Shown: positions 35,463 through 44,022 of the stretch, piece by piece
Layout of the letters: each line of letters begins with the position of its first letter
Position numbering within the stretch: position 1 is the stretch's first letter
Assembly (NCBI RefSeq): GCF_004793635.1
Contig: NZ_SRXV01000002.1
Span: forward strand, 620,001-684,000
Length of the DNA: 64,000 nt
Source of the DNA: Marinicauda pacifica
GTDB lineage: Bacteria > Pseudomonadota > Alphaproteobacteria > Caulobacterales > Maricaulaceae
Direction of reading: 5' to 3'
Position numbers and translations under genes: made by a program
The notes under the pieces: model-generated
Databases searched by the model: none
Told to the model about the DNA's origin: nothing
Seen by the model: only the letters and a program-made list of their open reading frames with translations

Positions 35463-36166
35463 GCTTTCATCCGCTCGGCCCAGTCGCGCACCACCTCCGT
35501 CGCCGGGCCGTAATGGGCCTCGTCGAAGGCGGGGCTGATCTCGCCGGGCTCCAGCGTCAGTTCCACCGTACGTGCGCCCGCCAGGCGGGCCTCCTGCACG
35601 AAGCCGGCGGCCGGATAGACCGTCCCCGACGTGCCGATCGCGACGAACACATCGCAGCGCGCCAGGGCGTCATAGATCGCATCGAGATCGAGCGGCATTT
35701 CCCCGAACCAGACCACGTGGGGTCTCAAGCTGCCGGTGCGCGCACAGGCCTCGCAGGCGCGGTCGACCGACAAGGCGTCATCGTGGCCGAACAGATGGCC
35801 GCAGTGATTGCAGCGCGATTTGAGAAGCTCGCCATGCATATGGACCGGCGCGTGCGATCCGGCGCGCTCGTGCAGATCGTCGATATTCTGTGTGACGAGG
35901 AGGAATTCGCCGCGCGCATACTCGCGCCAGTGCGCTTCAAGATCGGCCAGCGCGGTATGGGCGGCATTGGGCCGGGCGGCGGCGAGGCCGTCCCGGCGGG
36001 CATTGTAGAAGGCGTGGACGGTGTCGGGATCGGCCGCGAAGCCCTCGGGCGTCGCCAGCTTCATCGGGTCAAACTTCGCCCACACTCCGTGCGTATCGCG
36101 GAAGGTGCCGAGCCCGCTTTCAGCCGACACGCCGGCTCCGGTGAGGATGACGATGTTTTCGGCCAT
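35459..36166 (-). CDS. cobB: NAD-dependent protein deacylase (Sir2 family, CobB-like)
   Basis: 235 residues. NAD-binding GAGVSAESGLGTFR opens the protein; TQNIDDLHERAG and catalytic His111 (VHMHGEL) follow. A four-Cys zinc site is Cys119, 122, 138 and 141. The Y-x-x-R pair (Tyr54, Arg57) marks class III sirtuins that remove succinyl or malonyl groups. It therefore likely deacylates metabolic enzymes. The ATG at 36166 gives the usual start; upstream in-frame codons lack homology-like sequence. Confidence 0.93.
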   Translation of the reverse strand: MAENIVILTGAGVSAESGLGTFRDTHGVWAKFDPMKLATPEGFAADPDTVHAFYNARRDGLAAARPNAAHTALADLEAHWREYARGEFLLVTQNIDDLHERAGSHAPVHMHGELLKSRCNHCGHLFGHDDALSVDRACEACARTGSLRPHVVWFGEMPLDLDAIYDALARCDVFVAIGTSGTVYPAAGFVQEARLAGARTVELTLEPGEISPAFDEAHYGPATEVVRDWAERMKA

Positions 36167-36233
36167 GGCGCCCGCTCTCCCTGTCCTGTCAGGCAGGGTA
36201 GGCGGTTCAGGCAGTCCTGCCCAGACGTGGGTG

Positions 36234-36506
36234 TCAGGCCACCCCGATACGCGGCTCGGCATCGCCGCCGGATTCCGGCGGCCCGAAAGCCCGGTCGAGA
36301 ATCGTGGTCGAGCTTTGCGCCAGCTCGATTGCGGCCGTCAGGTGGTGAAGCACCTGCATGTTGTTGGACAGCACCTTGAGGGCCTCGGGACGCAGATCGC
36401 CCGAGATCTTGGTGCAGCGCACGAGCACATCGGCCCGCAGCTCGATCAGGATATCCTCCAGACGGCGCCCGTCCGGATTGGAATCCGATTTGAGAAAGTG
36501 CGTCAT
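36234..36506 (-). CDS. Small helical hypothetical protein
   Basis: 90 residues, mostly helical (LEDILIELRADVLVRCTKI, NNMQVLHHLTAAIELAQ), without signal or membrane segment. AAGGAGG lies six bases before the ATG, an unusually strong ribosome site that argues for real expression. No family is recognised. Confidence 0.6.
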   Translation of the reverse strand: MTHFLKSDSNPDGRRLEDILIELRADVLVRCTKISGDLRPEALKVLSNNMQVLHHLTAAIELAQSSTTILDRAFGPPESGGDAEPRIGVA

Positions 36507-36637
36507 GACACGCCTCCTTTCCAGGATTGAGGAACAAGTCTGACATGAAACCCGTCATTATTCGGTAAACGCCTTGAAGACCGGCGCGCGAAGGGCAAAC
36601 TGCGCACTACACCCATCGATCGGACAAGGAGGCCATC

Positions 36638-36919
36638 ATGGCTGAGACAATCGGCGCCAAGCGCGCGGCCGGAACGCTGTCGGGCTGGAGCGCGGCGCAA
36701 GACCGCGATGCCATCGAGAAGACGTTCAAGTTTGCCGATTTCAACGAGGCGTTCGGCTTCATGGCGCGCGTGGCAATCTTCGCCGACAAGATGGACCACC
36801 ATCCAGAATGGTCGAATGTCTACAATACGGTTGAAGTCGCCCTGACCACGCACGACGCTGGCGGCGTGACCGACAAGGACACGAAAATGGCCGCCTTCAT
36901 GGACAAGATCGCGGGCTAG
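36638..36919 (+). CDS. phhB: 4a-hydroxytetrahydrobiopterin dehydratase (PCD/DCoH)
   Basis: 93 residues with the full family signature: [17 protein letters not shown], then the catalytic His-His-Pro in [18 protein letters not shown] and [13 protein letters not shown]. It recycles pterin cofactor for aromatic hydroxylases; in bacteria without phenylalanine hydroxylase it may act in molybdopterin or folate chemistry. AAGGAGG precedes the ATG. Confidence 0.95.
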   Translation: MAETIGAKRAAGTLSGWSAAQDRDAIEKTFKFADFNEAFGFMARVAIFADKMDHHPEWSNVYNTVEVALTTHDAGGVTDKDTKMAAFMDKIAG

Positions 36920-36944
36920 GGCCTGCCTCCGCGGGTGTGCCGCT

Positions 36945-37385
36945 CTAGCGCCCGTTCACCATGACCAGGCTGAGCAGCACCTCGGCTCCGTCCTGGCCGA
37001 GCGTCTCGTCGGTCGCGCGCTGCAGCATGGACGCGATCAGCTCGGGATCGGGCATCTCGCCGAAGCGGTAATGCACGCCGGTATAGACCGCGATGGACGA
37101 GTTGTAGGCGTTGCGAAGGCGGGCCATGCGCTGCTCGATCTTCGCGCGCAGGCTGGCATCCTCGGTATTCAGACCCAGCTCGATATGAATGACGCCGCGC
37201 AGGCGCATGTCCGACTGGACGGCCGCCAGGATCGGATCGAAGGGCACATAGCTTTCCACATGAGTGATGGAGCGCCCGCCCCGGCTGGGCGCTTCTTCGG
37301 CGGCAGGCGCAGGGGCACCGCCCCCGGCATGAGCGGCCGGCAGGGAGGCGAGGAGCAGGGCGAGAAGACAAAACATGCGGGTCAT
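36945..37385 (-). CDS. Exported hypothetical protein with FliL-like C-terminal pattern
   Basis: 146 residues: signal peptide (MFCLLALLLASLPAAHAGGG), Pro/Ala-rich linker, then a compact domain with alternating strand-helix-strand (GVIHIELGLNTED, KIEQRMARLRNAYNSSI, LLSLVMVNG). The layout faintly resembles the periplasmic domain of FliL-like proteins, but no flagellar genes are near, so this is only a structural hint. In-frame ATGs at 37394 and 37385 compete for start; the latter is used here. Confidence 0.55.
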   Translation of the reverse strand: MTRMFCLLALLLASLPAAHAGGGAPAPAAEEAPSRGGRSITHVESYVPFDPILAAVQSDMRLRGVIHIELGLNTEDASLRAKIEQRMARLRNAYNSSIAVYTGVHYRFGEMPDPELIASMLQRATDETLGQDGAEVLLSLVMVNGR

Positions 37386-37499
37386 GGCATCCATCCCTAG
37401 CGCGAATGCGTAAACAACCGGTTGGGACCCGCGCGAAATTGCGCGCCACCGCCCGTGTCCCGTGCCGTCCTTGCGTGGCTGAGCTTTATGGAGACTGAC

Positions 37500-38303
37500 A
37501 TGATCCGACTTCTTCCCGGCCTGCTCGCTCTCGGGTTGACCGCCCCGGCCCTCGCGCAGAAGCCGGAAAGCCCGGTCGCTGTCGCGCCGCGCGATTTCGT
37601 GTCCGCCGGCGTCGCGGTGCTGCCCGACTACACCGGCTCGGACGAGTATCGCTTCCTGCCCTTCGCCGCCGCGCGGGTCGAGATCGGCTCGGTGACGTTG
37701 CAGACCGAAGGCCCGGGCCTCGTGGCCACGCTGTACGAGTCCGGTCCGGTCGAGCTTGGCGTCTATGCGCGTGCCTATGGCGGCCGCGACGACGACATTG
37801 ACGACGCGGTTGTGCGCCGCCTGCCCGAAATCGACACCGCCGCCGTGATTGGCGCCTTCGCCCGCGCCGACCTCGCGCGTGGCCTCCTCTCGGACTACGA
37901 TTCGATCAGCGTCACCGCGCGCGCCGGTGGCGACGTCACCGGCACGTTCGGCGGCGCGATCTGGAGCGGCGAGATCCAGTACGGTGCGCCGCTGTCGCGC
38001 ACCTCCTTCGCCGGCATCGGCCTGTCGGTGACGGGTGTCAGCGAGGATTACGGCGACCTTCACTTCTCCATCGACCCGGCGGGCGCGGCCGCTTCCGGCT
38101 TGCCGGTCTACGAGGCCGGGTCGGGTATTCGCGATATCAGCCTGACGGCGATCTGGGACCAGGGGATCACGCCGGACTGGTCGGTCACGACGATTTTCGG
38201 CTATTCGCGCCTTCTGGGCGATTTTGCCGACTCGCCCATCGTCGCCGAGCGCGGCAGCCCCGACCAGGTCTTCGCCGGCATCGGTCTCGGGCGGAAATTC
38301 TAG
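37500..38303 (+). CDS. MipA/OmpV family outer-membrane protein
   Basis: 267 residues. A Sec signal (LLPGLLALGLTAPALA) precedes a barrel opening with the family-typical VSAGVAVLPDYTGSDEYRF, which places a Pro-Asp-Tyr-x-Gly-Ser block at the mature N-terminus. It ends FAGIGLGRKF, an aromatic terminal strand. MipA/OmpV proteins are barrels linked to murein-enzyme scaffolding or osmoregulation; the function here is unknown. The ATG at 37500 has GGAG at 7-nt spacing. Confidence 0.88.
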   Translation: MIRLLPGLLALGLTAPALAQKPESPVAVAPRDFVSAGVAVLPDYTGSDEYRFLPFAAARVEIGSVTLQTEGPGLVATLYESGPVELGVYARAYGGRDDDIDDAVVRRLPEIDTAAVIGAFARADLARGLLSDYDSISVTARAGGDVTGTFGGAIWSGEIQYGAPLSRTSFAGIGLSVTGVSEDYGDLHFSIDPAGAAASGLPVYEAGSGIRDISLTAIWDQGITPDWSVTTIFGYSRLLGDFADSPIVAERGSPDQVFAGIGLGRKF

Positions 38304-38381
38304 GCGGCGGAAAATCTCGATAATCGCTTGAGCCGCGGCATGATCCGCGGATAGAACTTGCCCAACCTGTGGGAGGGCAAG

Positions 38382-38888
38382 ATGAAACGGATTTTGACCA
38401 TCGCGCTGGCCGCCATCGCGGTCAGCTGCACGTCATATGGGGATATGGGCCTGGCCGGGGGCGTTTCCGATCGCCAGATCGGCGAACGCATGTGGGACAT
38501 CCGCTCGAACGGCAGCGCCTTCGCCAACCTCACCCAGATCGAGGACTACATCTATCTGCGCGCCGCCGAGATCGGCCGCGCCAACGGCTTCTCCCACTTC
38601 ACGCCCCTGTCGGAAGCCAGCGGGTATGAGGAACACCTCTACACCGACAATACCGAGACCTTCTCGACCACGACCGATTGCTATGGCCGGTCCTGCAAGA
38701 CCGAGGGCACGGTCACCGGCCCGTCGACATCGAGCTACCGCACCCCGCACGCCGACGCGCGCATCCTGTTCTTCACGCCAGCCGAGTACGACGATCTGCC
38801 GGCCGAAGAGCGGGTCTACATGATGAGCGTCGACGCGATCTGGAATGACCTCGCACCGCGCTACATCCCGGAGACGCGAGAGGGGTAG
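38382..38888 (+). CDS. CC0125/CC1285-like lipoprotein
   Basis: 168 residues with a lipoprotein-type signal (ILTIALAAIAVSCTSYG), then the pattern WDIRSNGSAFANLTQIEDYI and LRAAEIGRANGFSHF. This resembles the small Caulobacterales/Hyphomonadales lipoproteins in which a Tyr/Leu-Ala-Ala-Glu helix precedes a Gly-aromatic turn. Function unknown. GGGAGGGCAAG precedes the ATG. Confidence 0.65.
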   Translation: MKRILTIALAAIAVSCTSYGDMGLAGGVSDRQIGERMWDIRSNGSAFANLTQIEDYIYLRAAEIGRANGFSHFTPLSEASGYEEHLYTDNTETFSTTTDCYGRSCKTEGTVTGPSTSSYRTPHADARILFFTPAEYDDLPAEERVYMMSVDAIWNDLAPRYIPETREG

Positions 38889-38897
38889 GGACGCAGA

Positions 38898-39521
38898 ATG
38901 AGCGAGAGCGCCAGGCCGCCGTCGAGGGAAAGCCCGGCGGGAAGGTCCAGGGGCGGATCGCCATTGCCCCGCGGAGCACGGTTGTGTCTCGACTACCTCC
39001 CGGCCGGGGACGCCCCGCGTCTGCGCGACCTGCTGGATGGCGGGCCATGGCGCGATGATCTGAAACGCCGGGTTCAGCATTATGGCTGGCGCTACGACTA
39101 CCGGGCGCGGAAAATCACGCACGCGCTGCGCCTTGGACCCTTGCCGCTCTGGCTCACCCCGCTGGCAAGCACTATCGGCGACCTGCCGGAGTTCGAGCGC
39201 GTCCCCGACCAGGTCATCGTCAATGAATACTGCCCCGAACAAGGCATATCCGCCCATGTCGACTGCGAGCCCTGTTTCGGGCCGGCCATTGCGTCACTCA
39301 GTCTCGGCGGTGCGGTGGAGATGGTGTTCAGACACCGCCAGAGCGACAAAAGCGCGAGCCTGGTCCTGCCACCCTTGAGCCTTCTCGTTCTGACCGGCGA
39401 GGCGCGCTATGACTGGACGCACGAAATACCCGCGCGCCGCTCGGACACGATTGACGGGATGCGCCTCCCGCGCACGCCCCGCGTGTCGCTGACCTTCCGC
39501 ACGGCCATCCGCGAACCTTGA
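38898..39521 (+). CDS. AlkB-like 2OG-Fe(II) oxygenase
   Basis: 207 residues. Iron ligands are His120 and Asp122 (HVD) and His175, with 2-oxoglutarate contacts Arg195 and Arg201 in RVSLTFR. The substrate lid contains YGWRYDYRARK. Such enzymes reverse alkyl damage in DNA or RNA, or modify tRNA. The form is closer to the eukaryotic-type (ALKBH8/RRM-less) group than to E. coli AlkB, judging by the YGWRYDY lead. It starts 9 bp after the lipoprotein gene. Confidence 0.87.
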   Translation: MSESARPPSRESPAGRSRGGSPLPRGARLCLDYLPAGDAPRLRDLLDGGPWRDDLKRRVQHYGWRYDYRARKITHALRLGPLPLWLTPLASTIGDLPEFERVPDQVIVNEYCPEQGISAHVDCEPCFGPAIASLSLGGAVEMVFRHRQSDKSASLVLPPLSLLVLTGEARYDWTHEIPARRSDTIDGMRLPRTPRVSLTFRTAIREP

Positions 39522-39624
39522 TCGTTGGAGAGAGATGGAGGGCGCGCCCCTCCCCGAACCCGAAGGTTCGCAAGGGCAACCGCCCGCCCGCGCTACACCT
39601 ATGTAAAAAACGAAACAATTTCGC

Positions 39625-41466
39625 TCATATCCAGAGGTATTTTGCAATCTCAAACAAAAGCTTCTGACGCCTTTCTAATTCATCAGGACCAAAGGCCGTA
39701 CACGATTCAAACTCTAAATGCGTCCTACTTATAAACCCCTCAAAATCCTTTTTAGATTTATAGCTGTCTTCACGAAGTGACTCATTCCAATGTAGCGTCT
39801 TCGCATATGATTTAAGTTTGAGATTATATGACTCGTTGTTACTAGAAATGTTGTCTCTTCCCTTTAGAAGAAGAACCCCACCCAAACGATTCCTCTCTGC
39901 CTCGAAACGCTCTTCATCTCCACCATAAATATTTATGTTTTCTTTATTATAAGATAGAATATGTTCAATATGAAATCCATTCTTCGCACCAGTCTTTGTT
40001 ACCAAATCTCCGAAAGGATGTTTTTCACCAGAATTGGTTTCTTTCGCGATCAAACGGTCCACTCGCGCGAAAAAGTAACGCGTAAAGCGTGTGGGAATAT
40101 CAGAGACAGAAGTATTCCGAAACTGTCCATACTCGAATGCATTGGCGACCTCAGCGCCTCTTCGTTTTGACAGAAGCTCAATAAGTTTTCCTTCGAAAAC
40201 AGAGGCGATTTCTTTTGCCGTCTTTTCTCGTATTTCAACAGAAATTTCAAATACTGTATCAGAAAATTCATTGCTATCATAAGAACGCTGAAGTCGCAGT
40301 AGCGAAAATAGCCTATCTACATGATATGATACGAATTTAATTTTGATATCTTCCTCTGGATCATTTACCTTACAGCTTGCAAGTATAAGTAGGTATTGAC
40401 TATCCATTTCATTTAAATTGTTATAATAAACCTCTTCAAAGCCATCTACTTCTTCAGAAGCGAGTGTCATTATGCGATCATATAATTTAGTAAAATATTG
40501 CAGCTCTTTATTAATAAACGACTTTGCTCGATTCGGATTGCGTTCGAGTTTCAAATCTTTGTTTAGGTCCGGTTTAAAAATTTCTCTATGATAATCTCGA
40601 TCGAAACGCTGGCCGGATTTACGAGAATCTGAAAATTTTGATTTAAGATAGTAGACAAAGAATTCATCTATTTCATCATCAAGGTGCTGATTTACTCGAT
40701 CTACGCACTGCTCCCACTTTTCATTAAACTTACCAGAGTCCAATTCAAGCTTATCAATCTGACCAAGCAATTTGCCCTTCAAAATCTCATATGGACGGAG
40801 CCTTACACCGCGGTCATTTATCACCTCGAACACCATCGGGACGTCTGTTTGCTCGACAGCCAGATTGATAAGAACGAGACGGTGAAGAAAGTAGAAAATA
40901 AATGTTTCTAGCTTGTGCTGATCTGTCAGCTTGTCGCTCAGATAATCATCAATCACGCGATAATTTCTGAGCATATTTTCGGCGGTTAGACCGCTTTCAG
41001 TTGGCACAGCCTCATTGCCACGGAACAGCGCCTCTAGGGTCGCTGTATGGCGCTCGTGGTTCATCCAGAACTGCGTATCGAAGCCAGCCTGTCCGGCGAT
41101 CTTGTTTTTCACCCAGCCTGCTAGTTTGGACTGCTTAGTTTCAGCGCGATGCATCAGACTTATAAGGACTAACGTCAGAGTTGTCAGGCGCTGTTGCCCA
41201 TCAACGATGTATACACGCCCATCAATTGTGTTAGTGACATAAGTGTTCAGGTAATACCATGGATACTTAGCTGCGACCGTTTCAGGTTTTGGATCGATGC
41301 TTTCATTTATTTTATAAGCTACATCGAACGCGTAGAAAATATCATCTAAAAGGCGGGTAACAGGCTCTTCATTCCACTTATAGTCTCGTTGATAGAAATC
41401 AATAGAGTAGACAGTAGTGCCAAATAGTTTTTCTATATTCTGTTTATCTGGTGATATATCTACCAT
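39625..41466 (-). CDS. DUF262/DUF1524 protein, GmrSD-type (candidate type IV restriction/defence)
   Basis: 613 residues. The N-terminal DUF262 (ParB-like nucleotide-binding) domain shows YSIDFYQRDYKWNEEPVTRL and VDGQQRLTTLTLVLI. The C-terminal DUF1524 domain carries the HNH-like core IEHILSYNK followed by GGVLLLKGRDNISSNNES. In GmrSD, these two parts form an NTP-dependent nuclease against modified phage DNA; here they are fused in one chain. The gene is visibly AT-rich with Asn/Lys/Ile-rich composition unlike every neighbour, a sign of recent transfer. It lies on the 3' side of tRNA-Ala, about 500 bp away, a common island site. No integrase is seen. Confidence 0.85.
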   Translation of the reverse strand: MVDISPDKQNIEKLFGTTVYSIDFYQRDYKWNEEPVTRLLDDIFYAFDVAYKINESIDPKPETVAAKYPWYYLNTYVTNTIDGRVYIVDGQQRLTTLTLVLISLMHRAETKQSKLAGWVKNKIAGQAGFDTQFWMNHERHTATLEALFRGNEAVPTESGLTAENMLRNYRVIDDYLSDKLTDQHKLETFIFYFLHRLVLINLAVEQTDVPMVFEVINDRGVRLRPYEILKGKLLGQIDKLELDSGKFNEKWEQCVDRVNQHLDDEIDEFFVYYLKSKFSDSRKSGQRFDRDYHREIFKPDLNKDLKLERNPNRAKSFINKELQYFTKLYDRIMTLASEEVDGFEEVYYNNLNEMDSQYLLILASCKVNDPEEDIKIKFVSYHVDRLFSLLRLQRSYDSNEFSDTVFEISVEIREKTAKEIASVFEGKLIELLSKRRGAEVANAFEYGQFRNTSVSDIPTRFTRYFFARVDRLIAKETNSGEKHPFGDLVTKTGAKNGFHIEHILSYNKENINIYGGDEERFEAERNRLGGVLLLKGRDNISSNNESYNLKLKSYAKTLHWNESLREDSYKSKKDFEGFISRTHLEFESCTAFGPDELERRQKLLFEIAKYLWI

Positions 41467-41960
41467 TATTTAATTACCTCGCATTCTTATAGAAAGAAGT
41501 AGATCGTCGACGTTCATTACAGCCCGATGCGCCAGAAGCTGCAAGTAAATTACGTCGAACAGAGGTCGCCGCGAATCTCGTTTGCTAACAGCAAAAAAAC
41601 CGACTTAAAAGCGCGTCGCGGGTACCTTGTCGTTCAGTGGATTGCTTGCTGCGCGGAGCGGCGTCAATCGACGTTAGCGACTGCGCCCGCCGAACCCCGC
41701 AGAGTAATTGAGTTAGCGATTTAATTTTCTCTGCTCAAATGGGGCTGCGGTCGCCGCTGATCGAGAGCTCCTCTAATGTAGGAGAAATATTAATCAATCT
41801 CAGATAATTGGCCAAAATTCAGAGTGAGGTAATTCTTGGTCACCAATTCACACATTTGAGTTTCATGGCTTACGCTTACGAGCTGAAACGTCAGCGAAAA
41901 AAGGGGGCGCTTCCGAAACGCCCCGTCAAGCCCATTATCTCAATATGTTGTGGGAAGAAG
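41467..41960. other. 494-bp intergenic region, partly AT-rich, no supported gene
   Basis: It lies between the DUF262 gene and tRNA-Ala. Short open frames exist on the plus strand (for example 41527-41724 and 41808-41990), but they lack ribosome sites, and the latter runs into tRNA antisense sequence. The base composition changes along the region from mixed to AT-rich, compatible with the edge of an inserted segment. It presumably holds the DUF262 promoter. The tRNA terminator is at 41903-41924. Confidence 0.4.
41903..41924 (-). terminator. Terminator of tRNA-Ala
   Basis: GGGGCG / CGCCCC stem with a 9-nt loop, followed on the minus strand by CTTTTTTCGC. It lies 37 bp after the tRNA 3' end. 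Confidence 0.8.
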
Positions 41961-42036
<76 letters not shown>

Positions 42037-42093
42037 ACAAATCCCGTGTCGAAACGAGAGCGCTGACCTACGGCTCAGCCCTTCTCCTGTCAA

Positions 42094-42119
42094 GCAGGCG
42101 CGTTCATATGCGCGCCTGC
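42094..42119. other. Hairpin upstream of the YggT gene
   Basis: GCAGGCGCG / CGCGCCTGC forms a 9-bp perfect stem with loop TTCATATG between the divergent tRNA-Ala and YggT genes. Function unknown; it could lie in either promoter leader. Confidence 0.35.
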
Positions 42120-42219
42120 GCCGGGCCTTTGCGCCGTCGAGAGGACTTGATCGCACCGCCCTTGCGCGTCTACAGGACGGGGGCGTTTTCTAAAACTCCC
42201 TTCCAGCGTGAGGCACGAG

Positions 42220-42531
42220 ATGGAACTTACTTTCGGTCAGGCGATCCTCGCCTATTTCGTCAGCCCGCTGCTGACCCTTCTCACCATCGTCGTGTTCGTG
42301 AACGTGATCATGAGCTGGCTCGTCGCGTTCAACGTGGTCAACGCCCACAACCAGTTCGTGCGCATGGTCTGGCAGACGACAGAGGCCATCGTGGCCCCGC
42401 TGCTCGCGCCGATCCGCCGTATCCTGCCGCCGCTGGGCGGCATGGATTTGTCCCCGATCGTGCTGCTCCTGCTGATCGCCTTTGTCCGCAACTATATTGT
42501 CGGCCAGGTGCTGTGGCGCCTGTTCGGCTAG
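42220..42531 (+). CDS. YggT family membrane protein
   Basis: 103 residues with two pairs of membrane helices: [21 protein letters not shown], then [19 protein letters not shown], the family hallmark turn, and [14 protein letters not shown]. The length is typical. YggT proteins are linked to osmotic tolerance and cell division; the mechanism is unclear. The ATG at 42220 has GAGG upstream, and a GTG 12 bp earlier is possible. folD follows after 22 bp, so the two are likely one operon. Confidence 0.9.
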   Translation: MELTFGQAILAYFVSPLLTLLTIVVFVNVIMSWLVAFNVVNAHNQFVRMVWQTTEAIVAPLLAPIRRILPPLGGMDLSPIVLLLLIAFVRNYIVGQVLWRLFG

Positions 42532-42553
42532 GGTCCGCCCGGAAAGAAACCGC

Positions 42554-43486
42554 ATGAGCGACGCCATCAAGTCCGTCGACGGCGCAGCCTCCCTTCTCGA
42601 TGGCAAGGCGGCCGCCGCGCTGATCGATTCCCGTGCCCAGGCCGGGGTCGAGGCGCTGTCCGGCCCGCTCGGCCGCGCGCCCTGCCTGGCCGTCGTGCTG
42701 GTCGGCGAGGACCCGGCGAGCCACGTCTATGTCCGCAACAAGGTCAAGCGCACCGAAGCCTCCGGCATGCGCTCGATCGAGATCAAGAAGCCGGCCGATC
42801 TCTCCGAGGACGCGCTGGTCGCCATCGTCGAGGACCTGAACGCGGACCCGGGCGTGGACGGCATTCTGGTCCAGATGCCCCTGCCCGATCACATCGACTC
42901 GCGCCGCGTGATCGAGACCATCGACCCGGACAAGGACGTGGACGGTCTGACCGCGGCCTCTGCCGGGCGCCTGGTCCAGGGCGCGCCCGGCCTGCGCCCC
43001 TGCACGCCGTCCGGCTGCGTCTGGCTGGCGCGCGAGGCGCTGGGCGATCTCTCCGGCCTCCATGTCGTGGTCATCGGACGCTCCATCCTGGTCGGCAAGC
43101 CGGCCGGGCTGCTCTTCCTGGAACAGAACTGCACCGTCACGCTCGCCCACTCGCGCACGAAGGACCTGCCCGGCCTGTGCGCGAGCGCCGACATCCTGGT
43201 CGCCGCAGTCGGCCGGCCTGAAATGGTCAAGGGCGAGTGGATCAAGCCCGGCGCCACGGTGCTCGATGTCGGCATCAACCGCATCGATGCGCCCGAGCGC
43301 GGCGAAGGCAAGACCCGGCTGGTCGGTGACGTGAACTTCGAACAAGCCGCGCAGAAGGCCGCCTTCATCACGCCGGTGCCCGGCGGCGTCGGACCGATGA
43401 CGATCGGCTTCCTGCTGGTGAATACGGTGCGTGCCGCGGCCGCGCGTGCGGGCCTCGACTATCCCGCTGCGGTGGCTGATCTCTAG
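42554..43486 (+). CDS. folD: Bifunctional methylenetetrahydrofolate dehydrogenase/cyclohydrolase
   Basis: 310 residues. Catalytic Lys lies in [14 protein letters not shown]. The signatures [13 protein letters not shown] and the NADP-binding loop [16 protein letters not shown] are intact, as is [15 protein letters not shown] near the C-terminus. It interconverts 5,10-methylene- and 10-formyl-THF. The ATG at 42554 follows GGAAAGAAACC; the longer frame from 42482 overlaps the YggT gene and is not needed. Confidence 0.97.
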   Translation: MSDAIKSVDGAASLLDGKAAAALIDSRAQAGVEALSGPLGRAPCLAVVLVGEDPASHVYVRNKVKRTEASGMRSIEIKKPADLSEDALVAIVEDLNADPGVDGILVQMPLPDHIDSRRVIETIDPDKDVDGLTAASAGRLVQGAPGLRPCTPSGCVWLAREALGDLSGLHVVVIGRSILVGKPAGLLFLEQNCTVTLAHSRTKDLPGLCASADILVAAVGRPEMVKGEWIKPGATVLDVGINRIDAPERGEGKTRLVGDVNFEQAAQKAAFITPVPGGVGPMTIGFLLVNTVRAAAARAGLDYPAAVADL

Positions 43487-43513
43487 GCGTTTTTCGTATT
43501 TTGCGGCGAGAAC

Positions 43514-43528
43514 TTAACCGAGTGTAAA
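43514..43528 (+). promoter_or_regulatory. CtrA-like half-sites upstream of the response-regulator gene
   Basis: TTAA-N7-TAAA at 43514-43528 matches the alphaproteobacterial CtrA consensus TTAA-N7-TTAA with one mismatch, 48 bp before the start codon. Chance occurrence cannot be excluded. Confidence 0.3.
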
Positions 43529-43575
43529 TCACTTTGCCCGTATAACCGCAGCCTTCGCGGGGGTGGAGACGGACG

Positions 43576-43983
43576 ATGGGAACTGCACTTAAAGTTCTGC
43601 ATGTCGAAGACGATTTTGCCGATGCCATGCTGCTTCAGCATTCGCTCTTCGATGCCGGTGTCGACGACCTGGAGCTCGAAGTGGTGCGCACGCTGCACGA
43701 TGCGCGCTGGAAGCTGGAGCGGAACCCCTACGACCTGGTCATTCTCGATCTGCGCCTGCCGGACTCCGTCAATCCCCAAGACACGATCCGCACCGCCGAG
43801 CAGCATGCCGGTGCGACGCCCCTGCTGGTCCTGACCGGTTCGGCCATTATCGATGGCGACGTGATCGGCCCGCATATCAACCTGCTGGACAAGAACGAGT
43901 TCTTCCACGGCAAGGACCCGCTGCGCACGCAGCGGCTCGCCGGGTATGTGCGCGCAGCCGTCGGCGGTGCGCTTCTGGTCTGA
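43576..43983 (+). CDS. Single-domain response regulator (CheY-like)
   Basis: 135 residues, only a receiver domain. The acidic pair is VEDDFADA, the phospho-acceptor Asp is in LVILDLRLPDS, the Thr/Ser switch in LLVLTGS, and the conserved Lys in NLLDKNEFF. There is no output domain, so it passes phosphate to or binds another protein. GGAGACGGACG precedes the ATG. No kinase gene is adjacent. Confidence 0.85.
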   Translation: MGTALKVLHVEDDFADAMLLQHSLFDAGVDDLELEVVRTLHDARWKLERNPYDLVILDLRLPDSVNPQDTIRTAEQHAGATPLLVLTGSAIIDGDVIGPHINLLDKNEFFHGKDPLRTQRLAGYVRAAVGGALLV

Positions 43984-44022
43984 GGCCTTTCCCGGACCGG
44001 CCTGCGCTCTAGCTCCTGTCCG

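Noticed and set aside
39522..39624. Duplicate tRNA-Ala end as island boundary
   Set aside because: The sequence beyond the DUF262 gene has a GGAGGG-CGCG-CCCCTCC hairpin but no copy of the tRNA 3' end.
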